A stretch of DNA of 64,000 nucleotides from Thermohalobaculum sp965247385 (GTDB taxonomy: Bacteria; Pseudomonadota; Alphaproteobacteria; Rhodobacterales; Rhodobacteraceae): positions 1,116,001-1,180,000 of the forward strand of contig CBDFHG010000002.1 in NCBI GenBank assembly GCA_965247385.1, written 5' to 3'. The stretch's first letter is position 1, and the number at the start of each line of letters is the position of its first letter. Position numbers and translations under genes: made by a program. Shown piece after piece: positions 25,473 to 32,406 of this stretch. Under the pieces are notes generated by a model. It made no database searches. It saw only the letters and a list, made by a program, of their open reading frames with translations, and was not told the origin of the DNA.

Positions 25473-26043
25473 TCACCACATTCTCTCGGCAATGGCCTGC
25501 TCCTCGGCCCCCACGGCGTCGGCATAGATCGCCGTCGTCGATAGCTGGGCGTGCCCGAGCCACTTCTGCACCATGTTGAGCGGGATTCCGGCTTGCACGG
25601 CGGCAACGCCGAACCCGTGCCGGAGCCCCTTGGGGCTCGCCTGCGGGCCGCTGATCCCGGCTTCCTTCATGGCCTCGGATACACGCCGCCAGGCCGTGGC
25701 GCGGCCCCAGGGCCATAGATGGGCGCTCTTGCCGCCGTCGCGGCGTCTCTGCGCCTCCCTGAGCCCGTGTACGAGGTCAAGAGCGTCGAGAACCGCCGCA
25801 GGAACCGGGACGGGCCTGAACAGGTCCCTCCGACGCTTCTTGAGGCTCTCGAACACGATCACCTTGCCGGTGAGGTCCACGCGGTCGGCAGTGAGCTGAA
25901 GCGCCTCGCTGGTCCGGCAGCCGGTATAGGCGAGGGTCATGCAGAACGTGCGCGCCTGCCGGTCTGCGCTCCTCGGCGGTGAGGTATTTGCGCGCACCGG
26001 CCTGGTCGTACAGTTGAAACGTAACACCCGACAAATGTTTCAC
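25473..26043 (-). pseudogene. Small tyrosine recombinase/integrase, frameshifted
   Basis: Catalytic-domain-only tyrosine recombinase of ~190 residues. The N terminus from 26043 (MKHLSGVTFQLYDQAGARKY LTAEER) is in one frame, and the remainder (ADRQARTFCMTLAYTGCRTS through SPKGLRHGFGVAA, MVQKWLGHAQLSTTAIYADA) in another. They join at about 25970 with a one-base shift. The Arg of GCRTSEAL, the Arg-His of GLRHGF and the Tyr of IYADA are present. As written it is not translatable as one chain. Confidence 0.75.
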
Positions 26044-26151
26044 TCCGGGTCTGGAAAAACCCGGCGGGGCCGGGCTGGGGTCTGACTTGCCGGGAATCCT
26101 AGCACGGCGCGGCCAGGCCGTGAAACACTATTACCCATAGTGTTTCAAGAG

Positions 26152-26517
26152 CTAGATCCCGAGAGCTTGCTTCCCGAGGTCTTGCAGCACAGCCTTGAGA
26201 AGGTCGGCGCCAAGGCCGCTTGTGTGCTCCCGCATTTTGGCCTTGGCCTGTTCCCAAAGGGTATCGCTCCGGGCTGCGTCCAGGAACTCGTGCCCGTGCC
26301 ACGTCAGCCGCTTCGGCTTCCAATCAAAGCGGCCCCTCGTGGTGAAATCCAGGGCCTCGATGAGGCCTGCCTCGGCCAGAATCCTGACGTGGTACGCGAC
26401 TTTTTCGGATGAATGTTCGGGATAATTCAGATCGATCCATCTGAATGGGCTATGCTCACTCTCCTCAATGGAAAAGAGGATACGCCGCGCAAGGTCCATA
26501 TCCCGTTTCATATTCAT
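26152..26517 (-). CDS. DUF2513 winged-helix protein
   Basis: A 121-residue protein matching DUF2513: MKRDMDLARRILFSIEESEH, then YHVRILAEAGLIEALDFTTR and LTWHGHEFLDAARSDTLWEQ. The fold is winged-helix, so DNA binding is probable; the family is often found on prophages and islands. The ISNCY-like element begins 22 bp upstream of its start and may have separated it from its promoter. Confidence 0.8.
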   Translation of the reverse strand: MNMKRDMDLARRILFSIEESEHSPFRWIDLNYPEHSSEKVAYHVRILAEAGLIEALDFTTRGRFDWKPKRLTWHGHEFLDAARSDTLWEQAKAKMREHTSGLGADLLKAVLQDLGKQALGI

Positions 26518-26539
26518 ATAGCGTCACCAAAATTACCTA

Positions 26540-28225
26540 GTTTCCATCCATAAACGCCATGATTTTTGGGTTTACTTTCAAGGGGTCGCTGGCTCGGCGG
26601 CTTGAGCTGTCCGGTTTAGCGGTGGCGTATGCCATTTTTCGTGTCCAGGTTGAATTTTCCGGCAGATTTTTCATTGGCCTGAAGGCTGCAGGCATGCGTA
26701 CAGGCCGGGCGGCACCGGTTTTTCAACATTGGGCCGGCGGCTTGGGCTATGTTGGTTTCAGGCGGGCGAAGAGGGCGAGATTGTAGGCGACCGCCGATGA
26801 CCAGATGTAAGCCTTGAAGTGCTCCAGTCCCTTCCAGGTGCAACGACCGAGCCCGTAGGCGCGTTTGAGACAGGAGATATTGGCCTCGATCCCGGCGCGG
26901 AAGTTGCGCAGCTTACGGTACACCCATCGGCTCTTGACCATGTCCTTGATTTTCAGCCCGCGCTTCTTGTGGAAGGCCGCGTCCTCGACACCCTTGGCCT
27001 TGGCGTAGGCCAGATTGGCGGTGCTGGCATAACCGCCATCGACGGCGGTCTGGCGTGGCGCTTTGCCATAATGCTTGATATGACGATCCAGCATGGGCTG
27101 GAAACGCTCGGCATCGGCCGGGTTGCCGGCCTCGATCACCAGATCCAGTATCATGCCGGTCTTGCCCGTGCTCAGGTTCACTTTGTGGCCATATTGCACT
27201 TTGCGCGCGCCCTTGACGATAATATCGGCATGGGGCTCGAACAAGCTGACCAGTTTATCGCCGGCGGCAACCTGTTCGCCGTCCAGCACCCGGCGCTCGG
27301 CCTGTGCGATGATGCGTTCGATCAAGGCCACGTAATGCCTTGTCTCGGCCTGCCAGGCCTCGACCTCAATGCCAGTTCCCGCCGCCGGGCCAAGCCGCCG
27401 CGCGGCCACCTGCAGATTGTCCAGGGTGGTGCGGGTGATCTTGATGAGGTCGCGGTACAGCTTTTGGCGTTTGTCGGCGCCACGGCCAAAAGCGATCGAG
27501 AGGCAGCACCGTTTTGCCGACCGGCTGTGATCGCGCCACCTCAGCCCCGGCAGGTCGGCATCGGCGCGGCGTAACAAGCGCACCATCACGCGCATACTGT
27601 CGCCCAAAAGAGAGCTGTCGCTGGGGGGATGGATCGGCGCGTCGGCAACCGTGCTGTCAAGGCGCATCATCTTGCCGTTCTCGACCCTGGCCTTCATGGC
27701 ATGGCTCATCAGGCAACGGTTGATCGCTTCCCAGGTCTCGGCGCTGATGGCGCTGATGGTACTCTGCAACACCGATTTCTTTGGCGTCCAATGGACCGGC
27801 AGACGAGCGAAAGCCCGGAATGAGGTGGAATCGCAAAGATAGAACGCCAATTCCTCGTAGCTCAACTGACGATGTTGCTTGAGCAAGGCGCAGCGCAGAA
27901 CCGCTTCCGCCGACAACCCCTTGCGTCCAGTCGGCTTGACGCCGTGGCGACCGAGATCAGCGCCGACCCGGCCCAGCACCTCGCAATGCTCGTCAAGCCA
28001 GGCGGACATCGCCTTCAGTTCACGGCCAAGCTCGTGTTTTGAGAAAACATCGAATATACTGGCCTGGATGGTGCGTTTTTCGCGCATTGTTGTCTCCGGC
28101 GGTAACAGGTTTGTATTGACTTCAATGGGTTACACCAAATTCATACCTGAAACCGCCGGAGCTTTCAACAAAATAATCCGGATACATCCAGTTATTTCAA
28201 TATGTTAGCGTTCATGGATGGAAAC
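26540..28225 (-). mobile_element. Complete ISNCY-like insertion sequence
   Basis: Terminal inverted repeat GTTTCCATCCATAAACGC at the left pairs with GCGTTCATGGATGGAAAC at the right (17 of 18). The 6-bp sequence TACCTA is repeated directly on both sides (26534-26539 and 28226-28231), a target duplication. One intact transposase gene. A 5' fragment of the same transposase occurs at 30325-30557. Confidence 0.88.
26747..28087 (-). CDS. DDE transposase of the ISNCY-like element
   Basis: A 446-residue transposase opening MREKRTIQASIFDVFSKHEL and with MRLDSTVADAPIHPPSDSSL (first Asp), RQTAVDGGYASTANLAYAKA (second Asp) and NFRAGIEANISCLKRAYGLG (Glu). The pattern fits the ISNCY group often annotated from bacteria of mixed phyla. 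Full length with no breaks. Confidence 0.85.
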   Translation of the reverse strand: MREKRTIQASIFDVFSKHELGRELKAMSAWLDEHCEVLGRVGADLGRHGVKPTGRKGLSAEAVLRCALLKQHRQLSYEELAFYLCDSTSFRAFARLPVHWTPKKSVLQSTISAISAETWEAINRCLMSHAMKARVENGKMMRLDSTVADAPIHPPSDSSLLGDSMRVMVRLLRRADADLPGLRWRDHSRSAKRCCLSIAFGRGADKRQKLYRDLIKITRTTLDNLQVAARRLGPAAGTGIEVEAWQAETRHYVALIERIIAQAERRVLDGEQVAAGDKLVSLFEPHADIIVKGARKVQYGHKVNLSTGKTGMILDLVIEAGNPADAERFQPMLDRHIKHYGKAPRQTAVDGGYASTANLAYAKAKGVEDAAFHKKRGLKIKDMVKSRWVYRKLRNFRAGIEANISCLKRAYGLGRCTWKGLEHFKAYIWSSAVAYNLALFARLKPT

Positions 28226-28344
28226 TACCTAGTGTTTCACGGCATGGCCAAGATGCGCATGAATGGCGGACAGTCAGCCATTCGATGATCTCGTCCGCTA
28301 CCCTCCCCAGAGACTGGATCGGTATAGGCTCCCCGAGCCTTCAC

Positions 28345-28560
28345 TTTGCCAGCTCTTTCTTGCCCTCCGGCGTTGCACCGATCAGCACCAGCATGCACTG
28401 GCGGGCATCCTCCATGCGGCCCTGGAAGTAGATGCCGTGCGCCTGGGCCGACAGGCTGCCCGCATCCGCGGCGACCAGGACTTGCACGCCTCTACCATGT
28501 CTCCGCTCGAGACGCCGCGCAGATAGAGGACCGGCAGCACCACGTCCACCAGGAGTTGGT
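28345..28560 (-). mobile_element. Decayed IS256-family transposase fragment
   Basis: On the minus strand one frame gives VDVVLPVLYLRGVSSGDM and, after a gap, GIYFQGRMEDARQCMLVLIG then ATPEGKKELAK. Both are IS256 transposase blocks, with the stretch between deleted. Different subgroup from the 3561 copy. No open frame remains. Confidence 0.55.
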
Positions 28561-28618
28561 GGTCTTCAAGGTTACCAAAGAGGCGGAGAAGACCTGGCGG
28601 TGCTTGCGAGGCAAAAAT

Positions 28619-28804
28619 TCATTTCTTCCCGGTGCCCTTCTCCTTGGGCGGTTTGGACGGCGGCTTGGCTGGCGCGCCCTGGCTGGTGGGCTGGTAGCCG
28701 CCCTGCACGTGTGTTTTATGGCCTCCGGCAAAGGGCTTGGGCTGATAGCCTTTCTGTTCCCGGCTCCGGGGATGGGTGGGTTTGTCATTCTTGCTCATTG
28801 ACAT
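28619..28804 (-). CDS. Small Lys/Pro-rich hypothetical protein
   Basis: A 61-residue basic, probably disordered protein (MSMSKNDKPTHPRSREQKGY, YQPTSQGAPAKPPSKPPKEK). Short proteins with repeated GYQP are seen next to DUF6338 genes. Its start overlaps the end of that gene by 20 bp, so the two are an operon. Start may be 28804 or 28798. Confidence 0.6.
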   Translation of the reverse strand: MSMSKNDKPTHPRSREQKGYQPKPFAGGHKTHVQGGYQPTSQGAPAKPPSKPPKEKGTGKK

Positions 28805-29424
28805 TCTCCTGAGGATTGTAGGGCAAAAATTCTATTGTCCTGATCTCGCCAGCGGCGATGAGAAGGCCGGTCTCTCCGCGCGGGGACCAGTTGTCGTTGT
28901 CATCAATATCATAAATCCTTTGGATGTAGATATCGCGCTCGGCAGGATCGGAGGACGTGAAGGAGTCTTTTCCACAGTGGCCAGCAAAGCGCGTTCCGTC
29001 CTTCAGGGTGACAATAACCCACTGACCGGGCATGTCGCCGAATTTCCAGTCCCAGGCCGTTGGTATGCCGTGTACGGGATTGAGGCCGCACCGTTGAAGA
29101 ACGCGGCGGAATAGATTCTTCTGGACGTTGATCCCGAGCAGGAAGCCAAGGAAGGCGGGTACAACGAAGAAGAAGAAGAAGAAGACGAAGACGAGCCATT
29201 CCACCTTCTCATAGCCGTGATCCTGTATAAACAGAACAAAACCAACGAAGGGCAGGGCCAGGGCGTAGTAGATGACGGAAACGCTCAGATAAGACAGGAG
29301 CGCGGCCGCGGGGGGTGGGCCTCTTCCGGTCACAAACTTGCGACCGCACGAACAAAATGATCAGGCCGGGGACCAGAAACACCGGGACCAGGTGGAGATT
29401 ATCGAGTAATTTCAAATAAGGCAC
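28785..29424 (-). pseudogene. DUF6338-family membrane protein, frameshifted
   Basis: C-terminal part (from ~29335) reads FVTGRGPPPAAALLSYLSVS then IPTAWDWKFGDMPGQWVIVT, LKDGTRFAGHCGKDSFTSSD, matching DUF6338. The natural N terminus MPYLKLLDNLHLVPVFLVPG LIILFVRSQ starts at 29424 in another frame. Removing one G near 29332 joins them into a ~212-residue protein with three TM segments. Unknown function. May be intact if the extra base is an assembly error. Confidence 0.7.
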
Positions 29425-29708
29425 TGATCAACCTCGTGTACCTCAGTGCTCCACGTCCCTTGGGGGAGGGGATCACGACCAGGGGCAATGTAATTACTCA
29501 ATCCGGTTGGATCAATGATTTTCCAGCGATGTGTTACTAACACTTCGACAGAATCTGCGTGACGAAGCGGGATGACGGTCGTCATCGCCGCCGCCACCCT
29601 CGCTGCGCTCCTGGTTGAGCGCCGCCGGCTGGATCGAGCCGGGGCCTGGTCGAGGAGCGGGTCGACGAGACGGCCGGACCCGGCGGGGGTGACAAATAGC
29701 GGCGATTC
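29425..29708. other. IS debris: IS66 end fused to an IS256 start
   Basis: 29490-29532 matches the left end of the IS66 at 43516 (GTAATTACTCAATCCGGTTG onward). 29541-29585 on the minus strand matches the first codons of the IS256-type transposase at 3639 (TTVIPLRHADSVEV). The junction between them reads GTGTTACTAACAC, a small palindrome. No gene. Confidence 0.65.
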
Positions 29709-30233
29709 TTACTGCATTTGCTCGCAACGCTTGTCGAAGTCCTTCATGGCTTCCGCCGAGCCTTTCAGTGAAATGCTGACCATTGATGTGAAGGGCGGTG
29801 AAGGGGCGCGGCGCAAGAAAGCGTTCCTCAAGGCCGCGCCTTTCAGTGGAATGCGGACCGTTGATGAGTCACCGACCGCGAAAACCAATTTCTCCGAGGT
29901 GCGCAGCCCGGCGGCGAAGTTGTTGAACTCGCGGTCTGTGCGAGAAAAGGCAAGGTTTTCGGTATGTTCCCAGTTCTCGCTTTGAGCCGGATCGCGGTCG
30001 AAGCGATATTTGACAGGTATGGTTTCTTCCGGGTGAAACTGCAATCCGGCATCAAGCCACACGACACCCTTACCCGCCGTGAAACTCAAGACGAGGCGCT
30101 TATAATAGCTGTCACTATCGCATCCCCGAACGATGCTTTCCGGGCACATCACTGAGGCCGATGTTTCGCCCGTGAAATCGTCGTGCCAGGTCGAAACAAA
30201 ACAATCGTCGTAGTGCTTTCCATCTTCATACAT
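29709..30233 (-). CDS. Hypothetical protein
   Basis: A 174-residue protein from ATG 30233 with GAGGG at the right spacing. It reads MYEDGKHYDDCFVSTWHDDF, has repeated SVRI/PLKGAALRNAF and SISLKGSAEAMKDF segments at the C terminus, and no signal peptide or TM segment. The internal half-repeat VRIPLKGAALRNA / VSISLKGSAEAMK suggests a beta-rich binding fold. No family recognised with confidence. Confidence 0.6.
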   Translation of the reverse strand: MYEDGKHYDDCFVSTWHDDFTGETSASVMCPESIVRGCDSDSYYKRLVLSFTAGKGVVWLDAGLQFHPEETIPVKYRFDRDPAQSENWEHTENLAFSRTDREFNNFAAGLRTSEKLVFAVGDSSTVRIPLKGAALRNAFLRRAPSPPFTSMVSISLKGSAEAMKDFDKRCEQMQ

Positions 30234-30262
30234 GTGATTACCCTCTCGGGATTGAGGCGGCG

Positions 30263-30290
30263 CGGAGATCCCCGCATGGGCGGGGAACAC
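30263..30290. repeat. Single type I-E CRISPR-repeat-like sequence
   Basis: The 28 bp around GATCCCCGCATGGGCGGGGA followed by ACAC resembles the I-E repeat class (GATCCCCGC...GCGGGGAACAC). Only one copy is present and there are no spacers or cas genes, so it is not an array. It lies just 5' of the 29709 gene next to IS debris. Confidence 0.4.
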
Positions 30291-30324
30291 CAGCCATGGA
30301 TACCATGGATGGACGCGAAGGCAT

Positions 30325-30557
30325 ACGGGCAAAAGCCCGGAATGAGGTGGAATCGCAAAGATGGAACGCCAATTCCTCGTAGCTCAACTGACGATGTTGC
30401 TTGAGCAAGGCGCAGCGCAGAACCGCTTCCGCCGACAACCCCTTGCGTCCAGTCGGCTTGACGCCGTGGCGACCGAGGTCAGCGCCGACCCAGCCCAACA
30501 CCTCGCAATGCTCGTCAAGACAAGCGGACATCGCCTTCAGTTCACGGCCAAGCTCGT
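30325..30557 (-). mobile_element. ISNCY-like transposase 5' fragment
   Basis: About 230 bp nearly identical to 27807-28035 of the complete element, encoding MSACLDEHCEVLGWVGADLG through YEELAFHLCDSTSFRAFAR. No terminal repeat. It ends just upstream of the defence-type operon. Confidence 0.85.
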
Positions 30558-30640
30558 AGGGGAGCAGTCACTTCCAATCATCATGATAGAAAAACCACTT
30601 TACATATGATCATGATATAGTGAAATTAAAACATCAATAT

Positions 30641-30662
30641 CTAGTGGCAAGCTAGTGGCAAG
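30641..30662 (+). promoter_or_regulatory. Tandem 11-bp repeat before the defence operon
   Basis: CTAGTGGCAAG occurs twice head to tail, ending 6 bp before the ATG of the 30669 gene. Such tandem sites suit cooperative binding of a ribbon-helix-helix repressor, which that gene may encode. Upstream (30580-30625) is a very AT-rich stretch with two ATCATGATA copies, the likely promoter. Confidence 0.5.
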
Positions 30663-30668
30663 CACGAC

Positions 30669-30851
30669 ATGCGCAATTGCGACAACGATAGCTTACAGTT
30701 GCAGATTCCGAAGAAGCTCAAACGGAGGCTTGCGATGGATGCCGCCAAGGAAGGCGTGACGATCCGGTCGCTGATCCTGAGCGCGCTGGCGGCAGCCGGA
30801 TATGAAATTCCCGATAATGAAATCCGGGACAAGCGGAAGGAACGCCAATGA
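30669..30851 (+). CDS. Small ribbon-helix-helix-like protein
   Basis: A 60-residue protein: SLQLQIPKKLKRRLAMDAAK forms a beta strand and helix, and GVTIRSLILSALAAAGYEIP a second helix. This matches the ribbon-helix-helix pattern of small antitoxins and repressors. Its stop overlaps the methyltransferase start (ATGA). Probable autoregulator of the operon, acting on the tandem repeat just upstream; this is inference. Confidence 0.6.
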   Translation: MRNCDNDSLQLQIPKKLKRRLAMDAAKEGVTIRSLILSALAAAGYEIPDNEIRDKRKERQ

Positions 30852-31954
30852 CGATTGCAGCGGCGTCAACCACCACACCTAAAGAGTGTAAAGCTTCCAA
30901 CCCGCAGTCTCAGCCGCCAGGTTCGGTAGTCGATCTCTTTTGCGGGGCCGGAGGCCTGTCCTACGGTTTCAAGTTGGAAGGCTTCGAGGTTGCTGCGGGA
31001 TTGGATATCGATGAGAAATGCCGCTACCCATTCGAACATAACAATGACGCCCCATTTCTTTTAGAAGACGTCGGTGAGATCGACGCTGGAAAGATAAACG
31101 AGCGATTTTTACCGGGAATCCCACGGGTGCTCGTCGGTTGCACACCCTGCCAGCCATTTTCGAAATACTCCCAGAAGCGAAAGGACGGGCGCTGGCAACT
31201 CCTGGAGCATTTCTCGCGGCTTATCTGCGAGGTGAAGCCAGATATCGTGTCGATGGAGAACGTTCCGCGTCTACATAAATTCAAGAATTCGTCGGTGTTC
31301 GATGCATTTGTTCAAGCCCTGCGGAACAACGATTATTTCGTCGATTGGAAGATCGCGTATTGTCCAGACTACGGTATCCCTCAGTCCAGATCGCGTTTGG
31401 TGCTCCTTGCTTCTCGTTACGGCCCTCCCGGCCTCCCGGAGGCCACACATGATAGGAGCGACTATTCCACGGTCCGTCAGACCATCGGCGATTTGGCGCC
31501 GATTCCCAACGGAGGGGCGGACGTCGACGATCCCCTGCATCGTTCCAGCGCGCTTTCGTCGACAAACCTTGATCGCGTCAGGGCGTCGCGGCCTGGCGGC
31601 AGTTGGCGTGATTGGGCGGAAGATCTCGTAACCGAATGCCACAAGCGGCTTTCCGGAAAGGGATATTCGTCGGTTTATGGACGGATGGCTTGGGATGAGC
31701 CGGCCCCTACAATGACGACTCAATTCTTCGGCTACGGGAATGGACGGTTCGGCCATCCTGAACAGGATCGAGCGATCTCGTTGCGTGAGGGTGCGCTCAT
31801 TCAGACCTTTCCCCACGATTATGCCTTCGTCCCCGATAGCGAGAGAATTGAGATAAAATCCATAGGCCGTTTGATCGGGAATGCAGTTCCGGTCGATCTG
31901 GGTCGAGCCATCGCCCGAAGGATACGTGCTCATCTCGACGAGTATGTCGAATGA
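30848..31954 (+). CDS. DNA (cytosine-5)-methyltransferase
   Basis: A 368-residue Dcm-type enzyme. Motif I VVDLFCGAGGLSYGF, motif IV GCTPCQPFSKYS with nucleophile Cys101, motif VI MENVPRL, motif VIII QSRSRLVLL, and motif X GNAVPVDLGRAIA at the end. All motifs are complete, so it should be active. It methylates C in an unknown site and protects self DNA. It overlaps both neighbours by 4 bp. The operon here is visibly more AT-rich than the core genes. Confidence 0.95.
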   Translation: MTIAAASTTTPKECKASNPQSQPPGSVVDLFCGAGGLSYGFKLEGFEVAAGLDIDEKCRYPFEHNNDAPFLLEDVGEIDAGKINERFLPGIPRVLVGCTPCQPFSKYSQKRKDGRWQLLEHFSRLICEVKPDIVSMENVPRLHKFKNSSVFDAFVQALRNNDYFVDWKIAYCPDYGIPQSRSRLVLLASRYGPPGLPEATHDRSDYSTVRQTIGDLAPIPNGGADVDDPLHRSSALSSTNLDRVRASRPGGSWRDWAEDLVTECHKRLSGKGYSSVYGRMAWDEPAPTMTTQFFGYGNGRFGHPEQDRAISLREGALIQTFPHDYAFVPDSERIEIKSIGRLIGNAVPVDLGRAIARRIRAHLDEYVE

Positions 31955-32406
31955 CCGCCCGTTTCGAACAGGTGGCCCCCTTGCGCCGTCGAATAATGTC
32001 GGCGGTCCGCAAACGGGACACGAAGCCGGAAATGGTCGTCAGACCACTGCTGCATTCGATGAACTATCGCTATCGGTTGCACCGCAAGGAGCTACCGCGG
32101 TGCCCGGGCGTGGCCTTCGCCAAACGGAGTAAGGCGATCTTCGTGCATGGCTGCTGCTGGCACAGGCACGAAGGGTGCAAGAAAGCCACCCTTCCGCAGA
32201 CGTGTGCGGATTTCTGGAACGCAAAATTCGAACGCAACGTCGAGCGCGACCGCAAAGTCGAAAGCAGGCTCTCGGAAATGGGCTGGGGAACTCTGATCGT
32301 GTGGGAATGCGAAACGTGTCAGATCAAGCCACTCAAGCGGACGCTGCGTGACTTCCTCGAAGCGGAGCAAGAGTCGGCGGCCTCAAGGAGGCGGATTGAC
32401 TCATGA
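31951..32406 (+). CDS. Vsr-like very-short-patch endonuclease, catalytic Asp replaced
   Basis: A 151-residue Vsr relative: RRRIMSAVRKRDTKPEMVVR, then YRYRLHRKELPRCPGVAFAK, AIFVHGCCWHRHEGCKKATL and FWNAKFERNVERDRKVESRL. The His-rich zinc/Mg region is intact. In Vsr the metal-binding Asp follows Pro in a PD(L/V)(V/A)F motif (E. coli Asp51); here the residue is Gly53 (GGC at 32107-32109). It therefore probably cannot cut, or uses another residue. In normal function it nicks T:G mismatches from deaminated 5-methylcytosine. Confidence 0.85.
   Translation: MTARFEQVAPLRRRIMSAVRKRDTKPEMVVRPLLHSMNYRYRLHRKELPRCPGVAFAKRSKAIFVHGCCWHRHEGCKKATLPQTCADFWNAKFERNVERDRKVESRLSEMGWGTLIVWECETCQIKPLKRTLRDFLEAEQESAASRRRIDS

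Noticed and set aside
30263..30290. CRISPR array
   Set aside because: Only one repeat-like unit; no spacers, second repeat or cas genes within the window. Listed as a single repeat only.
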